Origin: Anopheles merus
Lineage: Eukaryota; Arthropoda; Insecta; Diptera; Culicidae
Reading direction: 5' to 3'
NCBI RefSeq assembly: GCF_017562075.2
Contig: NC_054084.1
Location: 26,922,308-26,986,307, forward strand
Length of the DNA stretch: 64,000 nt
Below, in pieces: positions 1 through 13,897 of the stretch (the first letter of the stretch is position 1; each line of letters opens with the position of its first letter). The notes under the pieces were generated by a model. It did no database searches, was not told the origin of the DNA, and was given only the letters and a program-made list of their open reading frames with translations. The position numbers and the translations under genes are program-made.

Positions 1-3000
1 ATTTAGTGTACAGTTGGTAAGAGAAGGTGAAGAGCGTTGCGAGAGGTGTAGTTCAGGCGAACCGGGATAGTAGTTAGCTGTTTCTTTACCATCCATTCCC
101 GTAGCACGGCATCGCTTATTAGCAACGCGCAAGAGTTGGCGGTACCATCTCAACCTGGTGACGACTGGTCGTTAGGCACTTCGTTGTCATCGTAAGCGCC
201 GCCAGTATGCCTGCGGCAGTACTTATCCACGCAGCCAGCGAACTTCACACACACACACACACCGGGTGCGTTGTACGCTGACACACCAATCCGCTAGTCA
301 TTATTGTGGATCGCGCGCGGCATTCGTTTCCCGTCCCGTAGAGTCTACTGTGGAGTGTGGAGGTTGATGAGCGATGGCACGGATGGATAGCACTCTTGGG
401 GGCGAAGAGTTGTGAAGTTTCTTTCTCCATGTCCCGCAACATCCACTCCGTGGCGAGTAGGAGCGTGTGGGGGGGGGAAAGCTTTGGAAGACTGGTGCGC
501 GCGTGTAAGACTTTCAAGAACTCATCGACGTACTCACTGATACGCATTAAATGCTATTCCAATGCGGTTCTTGCTCAAACTTTGCTTATGGTTCACATTT
601 CACCCGTGCATGAGACCATCATGGGCAACTAGAGTGATGTTTGTGGCAGCAACGGCAATAAAAGTGCGATACAAGAAGCAATTCTATGTGGAAGTACACT
701 TTCGCCTAAATGTATGCAATCTGAGAAAACATATTGCGCATATTAAGGCAAAGAAACACACTTTTGCAACAAATTCGTCCGATTTGATGACGTAAATTGC
801 GCAAAAAGCAAACTAAAAGGAAACTTAAACCAATGAATCGTTCGGCTCATCTATTTTCAAACAAACCTAAAATCAAAGCAATCTAAGCTCCTTCAAATTG
901 CTTAGTTCCTTTATCCAATTCTTTAAAATGCGTCCCAAATTAATCTATTTTATTCTATACGTAGTTAAGAAATCTGGAATCACACATCTAGACAAAATTG
1001 TAGACTATCATCAATTGCAACTAGATTCAATAACAGAGGGCATTGCTCAGCTGCTCTCAGCTGAAAAACTTGGAGCATGTGAACTGAAGTGGATTTAAGG
1101 ATCTACATTTTATTATGTAATTAAGTCATTTAAGCTTAATTCTCAAATTTATATTCACACTTTATCTTGAAATTTAATAATGCACAGCAAACCAATAACA
1201 TCGGTCCTACAATTACAGTCACCAGTGTAAATAGTGCCGCAAAAAGTGCCGTCATTTGCAAGTAGCAATTAGATGGGATTATACAATTTTACAACATGTT
1301 CGTTCCAAATCTGCTCAACTCCTAGCCCTTGCCCCGGTGGATTCTTCTTTCTCCGAAATGCATACACAATATCAATAAAGCATATTTTGTCCCACGTCGT
1401 ACCTTCCCCCGTGCAGCAGAAGATTTTGATGCCCCTTACGTGGCATTTTGTAATGCCTCTCCATTACGGTCCTCACCAGACCGTAAGCCACCATGCGCTG
1501 GAGCCTGTTCGGCTTCGGCGTGCGGTGGCCTGGTAAGCTTGGAAGTGTTGAAAATAGTATCGTCAAGATTATGTGGGTCTATTAGACGTACGCCCGGGAG
1601 CATGCCGGGAGCAGCAATGATGAAGCACTATTGAGGCTGGTTGCGAAGACGCTTCTGACGAAACTGAACCCGTACATCTCGCATATTGCTAAGAACCGGT
1701 TTGTTTACATATATTTTATCCATTCTGGTTGGCTGATGCTGATGCTGCCAGGGGCGTTCATTAGCCGGCATAGAATACACACACATGTACATACACACAT
1801 ACATGTTCACAACAAGTGTATTAGCCGGTGCCATCAATGTTGGCTTCCACAGCAGAAGCGTTGCTTGCCCGTTCCAGGAAGAGTGATGATAAATCTTTCC
1901 TCGAATCTATTGAATAACATCACACATATTTTCATCATTCTCTCTCTTCCTCCCAATGACTGGCTGCTACTGCTTTGCGAGGTTGTAATTTGACACTCAT
2001 AAACCGGTACACCCCAGCCAATGTGCCTCCTTATCCTATCTGCTCTCCGATCCTACCTGTTTCGGTTTTCCGATTACTTAGCTACATGAAGAAATTCCAG
2101 TTTATTTTGGAACGGGGCAAGCGAATGGTAAAAACTGTCTGGTGACATTTGCTGTCAGACAACAGCCAGCAGGGGTGCGCCGGAGGGGGATGCTCTGCTC
2201 CTGGGATGCGCACAGCAGTAGCTTTTTACACTAGCGTTCTGTTACTGTTCTGTTGCTGCTGCTACTGCCGCCCTCTCCGCCGCGATGCGGCTGGTGCGCA
2301 TTTATTTTCGATCCAGTCTTTCCTATCGACGAAGACGACTCTATTTGATGCTTCAATGGGCATCGTAATTGGATATCTGTCAAATGATGTACGTTGAAAT
2401 TGGTTTCTCTCGCATGGCTCGTACACACGGCGCAGGGAAAGATATTTATCCTGCCGAAAATTTATCCCCAAGGTGTTGAGAGCGCTCGAGTGACGAGCGA
2501 ACGAGAAGAACTCGAAGGGCGTATCTGGGGTGTACCGGTGTAACAGTTATTGTTCCAACAGCGGGATGCAGAAAAGTGGCACAAACACGTACGATTTTTT
2601 GTTCTCTTCTCTGCACCCTATCAAGATGCAACGTCGATGAGGATAAAATGAAAGGGGAAGGTAAAGCGTGCCGGACTACGAAACGCTCTTGACGGGCGGT
2701 GTCCCGACGGTATCTACTTAGCAAGCTTTAAGAAATTCATGTGGAAAAACGATTTTCTTTTTACCTCTCCCCACCCAGAGCAGCTTATCATTGCGGGCAA
2801 TGATCGTCATAAATCCGAAAGCTTTTGCAAAATTTATCTTAAAAGCTGCTCCCCGGCGCCCCTCGGCCGCAGATGTATTGTTGAAAGAGTTGCAGAAGCG
2901 TCTAGGTGTGTAAGTGTATGTGTTTCTGCGCCAGTGCACTTTTCTGCTGTCACATTATGCCATAAAAACATTACACTTGATGCTTTAACAGCCCCTCGAA

Positions 3001-5300
3001 ACATGCACAACTTTACGATGTCCGATCAATGTTTATGGTGGTAATAACTTTGGCCGTTCATCACCCGCGCTAAAGCTCGAGCCGGCGAGCACTGGCACGA
3101 TCGGTCTGGTCGGATGGTCCACCGGACGTTTGCTGCTGCACTTGTGAAGATAAAATTTCTGCTTTTTTGCCGTGTAATTCAGATTTTCCTGTTCGTACCC
3201 CTGTTCTACCCATGGCGTAATGCGTCATGCCGATTTCACTCACTCGAAACGTCATTTCGAGGCGTACAGCTTACCTCTTCCCTTTTTTCAGCTTCAAAGA
3301 ACAGACATTCACAAAACAAAAAGATCTTCTAGTCGTAAGGTTTTACTCCAGAGCGTATCTTTTGGCTTTTGAATCTGGGAATCATTTTTTTAATGCTAAC
3401 GCTTCACTACCCTTCCCAGCCCAGGGGGTCAACTCTGGCCCGCAATGCATCTATTAGTTACTGTTTCAATTCAACCGCCCCGTTCCCGGTGGTTGACCAT
3501 TTTACGCTGCGGCAGGGATCCTCCCCGACCTCGAACCTGTTCACCATTGTTCGCTTTAAGGTTTCCTTTTATTGTTCTCGTCCCTTCACAGTGGTGGGTT
3601 GAAAAATTTGTATCCCTCGTTTCGAGAGCTTTTCCCGTTGCGTTTTTGCCTTTACTCTTTTTATTTTTCACATCGTTGAGGAACATGGTGATGGTATGGT
3701 GGTGACCAAACTGACCAACTGGTTTGTGGAGCAGACGATACGGGGCTACGGGGATGAAAAATAGTCATCCCACTTTGCTTGAACGCTCCCTCACACACAC
3801 ACTTCTCAGTATTCACTGTCCAATGTCTAGAATTGAATGAATAGAATCAGCAGCTGAAAAACCACCCACTGGCAAGGGAGCGAGGGAGGGAAAAAGCTCG
3901 TAAAAAGCATAAGTCAAAGTCCATCCATTGTGTAACGATCACGGTACGACTCATTTACCATTCTTTGCCGACTTTTACTTGCCCTTCGCTCTCTCTCTTT
4001 CTTTCTTTCTTGATTTGCTTTGCTTCAATCTTTCTCTCTCTCTCTCTTGCCTGTCCCATATTCATTTCCACACACTCACACCCGAGAAGGCAGCAGGCAG
4101 GCATTCTTGGCTTAAACATTTTTAAACTCTTCTTTTCCCAAACATTTACCCCCTCCGGAAGCTCTCACACTATCCCCCCCCTCGCTGCTGCACAGTAGCA
4201 CAGCGTAAAAGGATACGGTAGTTGTGATCTGATGGTCGGTTAAACCGTTGTTATTATCCGGTTGCTTGCCATCCAGCCGTGAAGTGTAGTCTCGCTCTCT
4301 TTGGGGCGAAAGCAACCCTGACGGAGGCTGCGTAAGAGAGGGGATCGTGTGAAGAGCGAGGAGGAGGGTGGTTGAAATGTGAGGTGATTACGGGAATGCA
4401 TGAAATGGATTTTGAAGCATAAAGAGTGGGAGAGATTTGTCATTTCTGGCGCAGTTTTTTTTTTTTGTTCTTGTGTCATCTTGTCTGTGCAAATGCGTTC
4501 AAGTGGCTTTATGAGACTACTGTAAGGCAAATGCCAGCCCTTTTGATAATTTTAAGCTTAGATAGTGATATTCTTTTTTATTAAAACTCGGTTGTTATAA
4601 AAATTAAACCTATTTTATTGGTTTATTGTACATCTGATAGATGGCATTGCTGCTATTAACGTTTAATTTGTTGAAGCAAACATTATTTCGTAACTTTTGA
4701 TGTCACAGTCGTTTTTTTTGCGAATACCGGGCCATTGTACTGTGGGTCATGTACTGAGCACAAAGAAAGTAAAAAAATCTGCTGACTTTTTTGTCAGATT
4801 TTTGTTAAATGTTTAACGATTTGTTTTGATTTTTTGTTTTTTTTTGTTGCAGACAGTTTAAGAGAAACCCAATCATTCCTTTTCAAGTATGATAAGAAAT
4901 CTCTCAAAAATGGCTTTGGAAATAATACTTTACTTTGTTCAGCAAAGCTTATGAAAGATTTCCAACAAATTGTAACAAAATAAGCATTCATTTAACTATG
5001 TCAGATATCCACTTCAAATAGTGTCCTTATCTGAATAGCAAATATGGTTTGCTTTTTAGGGAAATATCAATCATTATACAATTATTATATTAAATTGCCT
5101 ATACCTTATCTGCACCTGTTGAAGGTAACAAATAATATCATTAACAATTGTATAGCTTGTCCATCTTATTATCACTTTTTAAAGTACAAAATACCCTCAA
5201 ATGTATTTTCGCCCACATTAAAGCATCGAAAACCAAGAGATGCGTTTGTGTGTGTTCTTTTTTCCCATTCTGGATAACCTCACCCTTCAACTTTACATCC
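1..5300. other. Non-coding stretch, no gene recognised
   Basis: All open frames here are short, overlap on both strands and show no recognisable domain. The stretch contains a short CA run near 246-262, pyrimidine-rich patches near 3990-4070, and an AT-rich island from about 4520 to 5240. The first ~250 bases have a composition like insect 5' untranslated sequence, but nothing identifies a gene. It could be intergenic or the intron of a larger unit. Confidence 0.5.
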
Positions 5301-5929
5301 TCTCTGTCAAAAAGGCTTTCTCATCGCATTTATCTCGCTCCCTCTTTCTCTCTCTTTTTCCTTGCTCTAATCCTCTCTTTCCCTGCCGCCTCTTCACCGA
5401 CCCGCTCCATCGCTTCATCACTCCATCAGCACCATCATCAAAACTCGGAAGTAAAAACAACCCGTTCACCTTACCGACAGCATCTCTCTCTCTCTGTGAG
5501 TGTGTCTATGCGAAGGTTAGTTCTCGTATTTCCCGCCACCGTTCACAGTGGCGCTGCGCCACCTACCCACAACAAACGCATGCGCTCTCGCGCCGAACAA
5601 CAGCCGAACAGCCACCGTACGACCGAACAGGTCCCGCGGTGCAGGACAAAAAAAAACAAAAACGGAGAGCGCTTGCGAGAGCAAAACACTCATCACGCTC
5701 TCACCAACCAGCAAACCGCCCGAAGAGATGGCTCTCGATGGTGCCCGCTTCGGGAGATGCTCGGGAGATCGGGCCCGCTGTGCAGCATCGCCAAATGCCG
5801 TCGGTCAGCCCGGTTTTGTCCACCAGCAGTACTGGCAGACACATTCGGTGCGAAAGACGCCACACGGTCGGGTTTTTGTAGGTGTATACTAGCCGCGTGT
5901 AAAACCCGCGACCGGTTCCGGCGCGGCCA

Positions 5930-8900
5930 CCTATCTCGTGAAGAGGCGACGGAGTGCAACAGCAACAACAACAACAACAGCAAGCGCTGTTTTTTCTCAG
6001 GTGTGTGTGCGTGTGGGTTTGTGAAAAGTTGGGAAAAGGAATTTAAGATGCAATTAGAAAAGAATAAAGTATAACGATCCTGCCGAAAGAAACGGAAACA
6101 GTGACCACTGAGTGAAGCAAAGACGAAGGAGTTTACCCTTCATACAAATCGCCTGTGTTGTGTTTGTGTGTGTGTGTGTGTCTGTGTGCGCTTGACTCGT
6201 TCGCTTCACGATTAATGTAGAGAGTGGAGCTGTTTGCCGTGCCGCATCGTGCAGCCCAGTGCTGAAGGATGCTGTTTACCAGCAAGGCACAAACAAGCAG
6301 CTTCGAGCCTGGAGTTTGTGGGAAAAAGCGATTAAACACTCCACCCGCGGCTCGGGGAAGGTTTCGCTTCCGGTTCCAGGGCAGCATCCCAAGTGGTTGA
6401 GTGAAATTCTGGCCCCCAAATCGAGTCGAGACATCTGGCCCGTGTGGTGTGCGTGTTTTCTCGTGTTATTTGCGCTTCCCTATTTCACCGCTTTCTGTAT
6501 GCTCCACCGCTCCCGCAAGCGTGTGAGTGGGCGGATATATGGGTGCCGTACGTACGTGTGTATGTATAGTGTAGTGGTGCTGGAAACAGGCATCAAGGCG
6601 CCTCGATGGCTGCCGGTGGCTGCAGCCGAGTAAAAGCAACTGCGAGCGACAGAGCAAGAGCGCTCCCGTGCGTGAAAGGAAGCAGACGCATTCGAGTGGA
6701 AAGTTGGAAAGTGAAAACGTGACTCGCAGTGGGAAAACACGGTGAAACAGGCCCGGAACCTGCCGGAAACGGCATCCACCGTTGAATCGTGATGCTAGTG
6801 TTTGTGTGTGTGTGTGTGTGCGTGGCCGTGTGTATGAGTGTTGTTTGTTAGCATCCATTTCGTTCCGGGGTGGGTTTTTGCGCCCCTTGCTTCTTGTTCG
6901 TTTCGCCAGAAAATCAATCGACTGGGCGTTGTATCGCTCGATTTCGGTGAAAATCGACCCTCTGAAGTGAAGGGGAAAGCTTGTGAAAAGAAGCAAAAAA
7001 ATATAATCAAACACATCCTTTTGCCATCGTGTGCAAGTGTCAAGATTTCCATCAACGGTTGCCTTTCCACCTGGGTGAACATGAAACGAGCCAATAATGT
7101 GGAACTGTGTTGCAAATAAATCACTCCTGCAGTTTCCCACCTTCGTCTGGATTTCAGCCGGCCTGATGTGGGGTGTTTGTGAAGAAAATAACCCTCCCAA
7201 AAATAGAACCCTTAATGCGTGTAGACTAGTCTGGAGAGCTGCGGTAGTACCTCCACATCCTTCACACACAAAAGTCCCATCGAAAGCGCTCCAGAACAGC
7301 AGTTCCAGCAGACAGCTTGCGCTAGACAGCGAACCCATCACTTTCACATGCTAATTCGATTTCATCCCGAATCCATCCCATCCTTCCCACTAGCGTCACT
7401 GTCTCTCATTCCATCGTAGGTTTATTTTTCACACATATTCATCAACATCCCAGCAGGGAGCCATTCGATACCCATCCCAACCCCCTGTGCGCGTGCTTCC
7501 ATAATCATAAACACAGGCGGACAGGCGGCTTTTGCACCGCACTCGATACACCACAACTGACTAGAGCCGACTGCCACCCGGTGCGTGAAATAATTTGCTT
7601 CCGGTGGGGAGCAAGTAAGCACCTTGGTGTCGAATGTGTCGTCTGGGAAAGCAGGACGACGGTTGCAAACGATTGGCAAGCAGGCTCATCCGGCTGGGCC
7701 TGTTTGCGCCTGCTTACACGGCAACACCGGCTCTGGTGGGTCGTTGATGGATGGATGTTGTTTTAGGTCGAATGTGTTGAGTGTGTCGTGGAATAGTGTG
7801 AAAGGAGTTCCGTACAACTAGGGCAAACACAAACAGGAAACTAACAGCATGCCCTTAGAACGTGAAGCAAAGAGGAAATGTAACCATGGACTGGGAAGAA
7901 AGATTACATAAATATTAATTTCACCGGAAACCATTAATGATTTATGTTGTATTTTTTTTACATCATTTGATGTAAAAAAGAGACTGTTGTGATTTATGTG
8001 CTATTATTTATATTATTGCTAAAAATAAAAAAAAGTAAAAACCAACAAAAACCAAAAAAATCCAACCGATCAGCGCTAAGCTTCCTCCTCCTGAAATGTA
8101 GTGCTTATTCTTACCAAGAGTGTTTCACGCGTGCAAAAAAAACCCCATTCCCTCAATATACTCCAACGCATCTATCTATTATGTGTATGAGTGCGTATTG
8201 TGTCTGTGCCTGGCTGTGTGTTCGTTGAGCGGGTTGTGACGAGCGAAAGGATTTATCGCTCAATAACGAAGGATTAAAGGAACCATCGTTAGTATCGCCT
8301 CCATCACACCTGCAAACGCCATCATCAGGGCGCGATCACGCGAACGCCAACGTTGGGAAATGGATTAAAAAGCAGTTTTAGAGCCACCACTCTCCGCATC
8401 CCGCCCACAACCTTTTTTTTCCTAGAATACGTCTCAATGTGTCAAACGTAGCACGGTGCGCGTGTTTGTGACAGCATAAAATAACCAAAAGTAAAAAAAA
8501 ACGGCTTCCAAGTAGCTGTGCGTTTGTGTGCTTGTTTGTGTTTGTGTGCTTGTTTGTGTGCTTATATATATATATTGAAAGGCAGTGTGATTGGCGGGTG
8601 AACAGGCAGGCAGGCGACGAAAGGATCATAAAAATCAGCATTACCTCGCACGTTGAAAAGGATAAACCTCCCGAAGGGATCATTTTTCAACCGACCGGTT
8701 CTTCGCGCCACCACCTACTTACGCGTTCTTTCCTTCTTCTTTTTTTTCTGAAAGCAGTTTTCAGAACGTTCTGTAGCGAGGGCGGCAATTGACAGAACGG
8801 GTTAAGCCCCCTGGCCAGTGAAACAACTTTGCTTTGGGAGTGTATGAAGGGGAAAAGTGAGAAGAAAAACGTAAAACAGCAAACGGCAGAAGTGATAATG

Positions 8901-8985
8901 CGAAAGTAGCTGCGATCCCCAGAACAGTGGCCAGTGGTATCTTATTGCAATATTGGACCCGTTTGACCCCGGTTGGTAAAAAAAG
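5930..8985 (+). other. Possible 5' non-coding transcribed region / promoter-proximal region of the kek unit
   Basis: From about 5.9 kb the plus strand takes on a texture common in dipteran 5'UTRs: many GTGAAA, GTGTGT and AACAGTG-like stretches, GT microsatellite runs (6164-6182, 6802-6820), and no sustained ORF with domain content. The stretch ends at a near-consensus donor, AAAAG then GTAAGT (GT at 8986). CT/GA-rich DNA near 5485-5505, of the kind bound by GAGA factor, lies just upstream. I infer that one or more 5' non-coding exons of the downstream kek gene lie here. The transcription start cannot be placed. Confidence 0.3.
8758..8985 (+). other. Candidate non-coding internal exon with splice donor
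   Basis: A pyrimidine-rich tract with a run of eight T (about 8725-8750) ends in CAG at 8755-8757, which is acceptor-like. The downstream 228 bases end in AAAAG followed by GTAAGTTT, a near-perfect U1 site. No long ORF spans the piece, so it would be 5' untranslated. The donor is among the best consensus donors on the plus strand of this window. Pairing it with the kek acceptor at 34808 is inference. An alternative is that it is simply the 3' end of one longer first exon. Confidence 0.3.
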
Positions 8986-10948
8986 GTAAGTTTCAAACAG
9001 AAGACGAGACTTTGAATCTTTTTTCTACACCCCCCCCGTGGCTATTTTTCTTCTTTTTTTACCCTTCCTTGGGCTTGAGGTTGATTGGCAAAATTAGCAT
9101 CCCCGGGATCAAACACTCCAGCGGACCGCTGTGTTGGAGTTTGTGACGAGCAAATAACCAACAAACAGAACAAAAAATCCCTGCCAACTTACTACCCTGC
9201 GCAACACAACCTGTCCACCACCCGCTGGGCTTGTTGACAGTTGCAAAGCAAAACCGCAAGCCAATGTTGCCGAATCCGTTTGCGCGAACCAATGATGGCC
9301 CGCGCGTGGACTGACCGCGGGCTGGTGTTAAACTTTTTCCCCTTGTTCCAAGCACCCCTCCAGTCGAGTTGTCGATGTAAGTGTGTGTGTGTGTGTGTGG
9401 GTCTCGCATTTTATTTTATTCCCCATCGTGCTACATGGGGCATTTTGCACACCGACCGAAGCGGATGAGAAGGTGGCAAAATTTCACGAAGCTTTTTGCG
9501 GTTTCTGGCACCATACCAGCTCATTGGTGCCAGCTATCTATGTTTGTATGTTTGTGAGTGTATGTGTCTTTCGGGCGTTATAATTGGGAAAACTTTACAC
9601 ACACCCAAAACCCAGCCCCATGCTGGAGCAAATGTTCGATCAGAGCGGAGTAGGAAAGTGGCAGAGCGTGCCGAACACCTCCGCTTTGCCAACATGTTCC
9701 AAAACCATTACATGTGCACGAACATCAAGCAGCGGGCTTTTCGGGGTGTGGCGTTGCAGTTGCTGCCAATACGTGCTTCGTTTTAGGAAAAATGTTTTAT
9801 ACGCTTGCGGTCAGGCAAACAAGCGATAGGCAAGAGATTTTAAGCAAAAAACAAGGACAGCAGCAACAGTACAGTATTGAAGGGAGAGACGATTTAAATA
9901 ACAACAAAACAACAACTCCGTTGTCGATTAAAGCTGGTTGGAATATTAAATTACTTGCATGAACTATTTGGGTAAAACATTGCCCGGACGGGAATGGCGG
10001 GATGGCAACTTTGTCTGTGGCAGTGGGCCCGTGGGCAGTGGGTAGGACACGTGCGTACAACGTTTAACATCCATTACGCTGATTGCTTATGGGAGAGACT
10101 TTTGTTTTATTCATCTCGTAAGCGGTTTTTCGGGGTTACGGGTTCAGACAGAGAGGAGAGCTTTCGAGTTCCTGTCGTAAGTAGGGGAAAGGGGTAGAAA
10201 TCCACGCTGGACCTTACTTGGAGGACAGAATAGTTCCCCTTTTTATGGGCTTTTTGTATTGAGATTAAATGTTGAATTCTGGAATGAAAGCAATTCTATC
10301 CAACAATCATGTTAGGTTTTTACTTTTACGTTGTTTCTTATTTACATTTCATAATTAAATAATACATTTTTGTCATAATTCATCTTTTTTATTCAAGAAT
10401 GGTAAGATATCTGCCCTTTCATCCTTCATTTTACCACGAAGACCTAGTGGTCATGCGGAGTAGCTATGAGATGGAAACGAAAGTGCAGAGTTCGAAATAT
10501 TCCCCCGGAATTATAACGGTGGCATATTTTTTAAACAATCACTTGCGTTTGTTTGGACAAAAAGGCAGAATAAAATTTATTTTTGGATAAAACAAAGTGA
10601 AGTTTTTCAAAATAATGTCCAAGGAATACTGGAAATAAGTGAAAATGTTAAAACCGGCCATTGACCGTGTTGAAGCGCCAAAACCAAACAATCCCTTATA
10701 ACATGTTGATGTCAGTTTATGAACGTCACGATACAAATAAATTGATTTTATGATATTTAAGTCAAGATTTTATGGCTGATTTTTTTTATTGCGATTTGGT
10801 CGGACTCGTAAATAGTTTAAATTAAAATCACGGTTTTTTTAAAAGAAAATCCACGTTGTGTTTTATACGAAAGATAAGAATGACGGTGTTTATGCAGACA
10901 GTTTGTGAGTTTAGGTATGACATGGAGCTACAATTCCCAACTAATAAC

Positions 10949-11014
10949 ATCAACATGCTCTCTCAATTTACCCAATAGATCAGTAAACCTGAGAGAGCGA
11001 GAAAACATGTTGAT
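10949..11014. ncRNA. Pre-miRNA-like hairpin, unidentified
   Basis: Nested perfect inverted repeats form one elongated hairpin of 66 bases. ATCAACATG (10949-10957) pairs with CATGTTGAT (11006-11014). CTCTCTCA (10958-10965) pairs with TGAGAGAG (10990-10997). TTTAC (10967-10971) pairs with GTAAA (10983-10987). That gives 22 base pairs, one 8-nt bulge on the 3' arm and an 11-nt terminal loop. The size fits a small insect microRNA precursor, but neither arm matches a microRNA I remember. It could also be a chance palindrome or the tip of a MITE in this AT-rich island. Confidence 0.2.
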
Positions 11015-13000
11015 TTTGTCGCTTGGGAGGGACACAAAGAAGTGTGCAGGGTGTTTCAAATACAGAGCATCGTTATATGAATGACTTTGAAAAACATGAC
11101 ACAATAGCTAACATGTTGAAGTATCAACCATCAAACATGGTTTGTAATCATTCTAGTTTACATACCTTAACAAGACTATCGATTCCACGATCTGCTATGG
11201 CTGCTTTTGTATGAATTCTGTTGTTGTGAATTCTTAGTAAAGAAGGAATACATATCTATGAGCAAACAGGGATACACATTATCTAATGTCTTTTATAATT
11301 ATTATGCTATATATGAGGATGATAGAAATGATGATTGAAGAAATGAAACTACTCTTTGATCGTCAAATAATGAAAGCCCTGTTAGTTCCGAAGACGATGT
11401 AACAAGTCACACGATCTTACAACATACCAATAATTGGTTTGGTAACCATACGGGTCGAGCTCTTGGTACGGAAATACTTATTATCTTGCCATGACTATAA
11501 GTCGCAGACAGCAAGAAATATGTACCATTATATGGTTGTGTTATAACAAGAACAACGTTGTTTAAATAAGTAATACCGTCATAGCTGAGTCCATTGTTTG
11601 AAATAATGAACTATCATTTTCAATTAAAAATAGTCTTCTGATGTTTTTTTTTTCAACATAAATGATTCTTTATACTTACAAACGCACGAACCTTGATTGC
11701 ATATGACAACCTACGGATCACATTGAGTAACACATTTAAATCTATAAGCACGTACGCACAAAATGACCCATAAAAGCCCCTTTTTCTCTCCATTTTGCCA
11801 ACTGTTCACCCGGCAAAAGGGTACAGCACACTTTTTCCACACCAACACTTCTCGATTACATACACACACATACACCCACACACCGACATACACACAGTGA
11901 TAGTGAGGGCAGGCAAATACCTTTCGGAACCCCATGGTACAGTCGGCACCGTCTGATAAAGGTGTAGAAAATTTTCCTTGAAAACAAAACCTTCGTCAGC
12001 AGCTGCTGTCATCTGGTTTTGGAGGGGGTGGGAGGGGACCCTACCTGGCAGGTTGCAGGCCAACCTTCATCCCGCTCTCGTGGTGTAATGTGTGTGTGTG
12101 TGTCTGTGCGCTGCAGAAAAGGGTTCTTGCTTTCGGCCGGCATGCGGCGAAAGGGAAATTGTTTTCTCCGAATGAAACTCTATTATTACGCAAATACGAC
12201 TGTTTCGAATAACAGTTTTGTCCTAAATCTCCCAGAAAACCCGCTTGACTCTGGCTGAGTGGTCTTCGGAAAAGAAAAGTGCACGAGGCTAAGCAGTAGG
12301 GCAAGATCAAGCGAGTGTGCCTGTGACAACCGGAGGGCGTCTTCCAGGCCCTTATCTTTCAATCCATACCCTGTCTGCGTGCGCCGTGCCTTAAATTGGG
12401 GACTTTCTCCAGCAAAGGTTTGACTACTTTCGATGAAAAGCAATCCAAACAGCTTCTCTGTAAATGTGCGCGTGTGTAGCAGTCATAAAGTGAAGCATCC
12501 TTGAGCTTGGCGTCGTGTTTGGCGAGCAGATTGAGCCGTCAATATTTTTTATGTCCACCATACAGAGGTGTCGTAGAATCAATCATGCACGAACCGATTC
12601 CAAGAACTATTCCTGCACCGTTGGCCGTTGGAAAATGACTCAATTCAACGTTAGGCCTATATTTCACTTCACCCGCTAACATACGGCACTCACAAAACTC
12701 GCAAACCAAAAAAGCTTCATCCGTTCGGAAGAATCGTGTTTGAATAAAAGCAAAGGGCAAGAGCGTTGCTCGTACATCGTGCTCGAATGCTGCTGCTGCT
12801 GATGCTGTTGGATGTCAGATGATCGGCGGCGTCAACGTGCCTGTGGTCGGGTGGTTTTGCTTCAAAATTCAATCGAAGCAGTCTGACCCCTGCAACATCA
12901 TAAAAAACAAGCTGAAGGCTGAAGCGATTGGTAAAGCCCATCATTGACTTTATGCGCTTCTGTTTCCGATTTCAGATGTTCTCGCTTTCCTCGCTTTCGG

Positions 13001-13060
13001 TATCTCTCTCTCTCTCTCTCTTTCTCTCTTTCTCTCTCTCTCTTTCCTCCTATCTCTTTC
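13001..13060. repeat. (TC)n pyrimidine tract
   Basis: This is an interrupted TC microsatellite of about 60 bases, with TTTC interruptions. Such GA/CT tracts are common near insect regulatory DNA and can bind GAGA factor. No adjacent gene start is evident. Confidence 0.8.
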
Positions 13061-13897
13061 TATCAACGACTCGTAGCACCATCGTTTCAGAATTGATTGA
13101 CTTTTTTATTCCGTTATCACAATCCCGTCAAGTGGATGCCGTCACGTACTGCTTGATGGTGTTGGCGAAGAATTCAAACCATCCTCCATTTCGGACCGTC
13201 CCGCCCACAGTCATACCGCGTTCTCGCTCGAGTGAGCATCGACCAAAAGCGAACAAACAGCGCCAAAAGTAAGAAAGTCCGCACGAGCCAAGAGCAGTGC
13301 GAAATGGTAGATGTTTCAACACCGAAAGCTGTTTCCCGTTCGCTGCTGTCACGCATCATTTCCAATTTATATTTTGCACAGAGCCCCTTGAATCTCCCAC
13401 AGCCCAACCCACATCCTTGGGGTAGCAGGTGTGAGCCTTGCTTTTGGAGGAAAGCCGAGCGCTTGTATTGGTCGTAAAGCCAAGCCTTACGGTCCACCGA
13501 ACACCAAACGGTGCTTCACTTTCGCCACCTTGTGGGGCGCGAAATGGAATCGTTCTCCCCGTGTTTTATGATTTCACTTTTCCCATCGCAAAAGGCAAGC
13601 AACTTTAGCGTCATTCGGCTGCAGGGGATGGGCGGCGAATGGTTTGCCACAATCGGTGCCCAACACATCGCACCACCATCAGTGTTCATCATCATTGTGC
13701 AATTCATTACTGGGCTGGTGGCGCTCGTGGCTTTCCGTTTCCTTTGCATTCTGGCAAAAGTTTCGGTCAATGTCTCATTTGCTTTGCACCCTGTTTAAAT
13801 TTGTGTGCAATATATTTTCTTTACACTCGCGGCGTGGCATTGTACGGCTACTTGGGGTGCTTTCATTGTGTGTTTGTTTTTTTCCTCTTTCTTCTAG

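Noticed and set aside
5148..6074. 308-codon plus-strand frame with overlapping 213- and 114-codon frames
   Set aside because: Several frames are open at once over pyrimidine-rich and GC-rich DNA. The products are low-complexity Ser/Arg/Thr-rich with no domain or codon bias, so it reads better as promoter/5'UTR-like DNA.
6466..7347. 293-codon minus-strand frame
   Set aside because: It runs through GT/CA repeats giving His-Thr strings, overlaps open frames on both strands and shows no domain.
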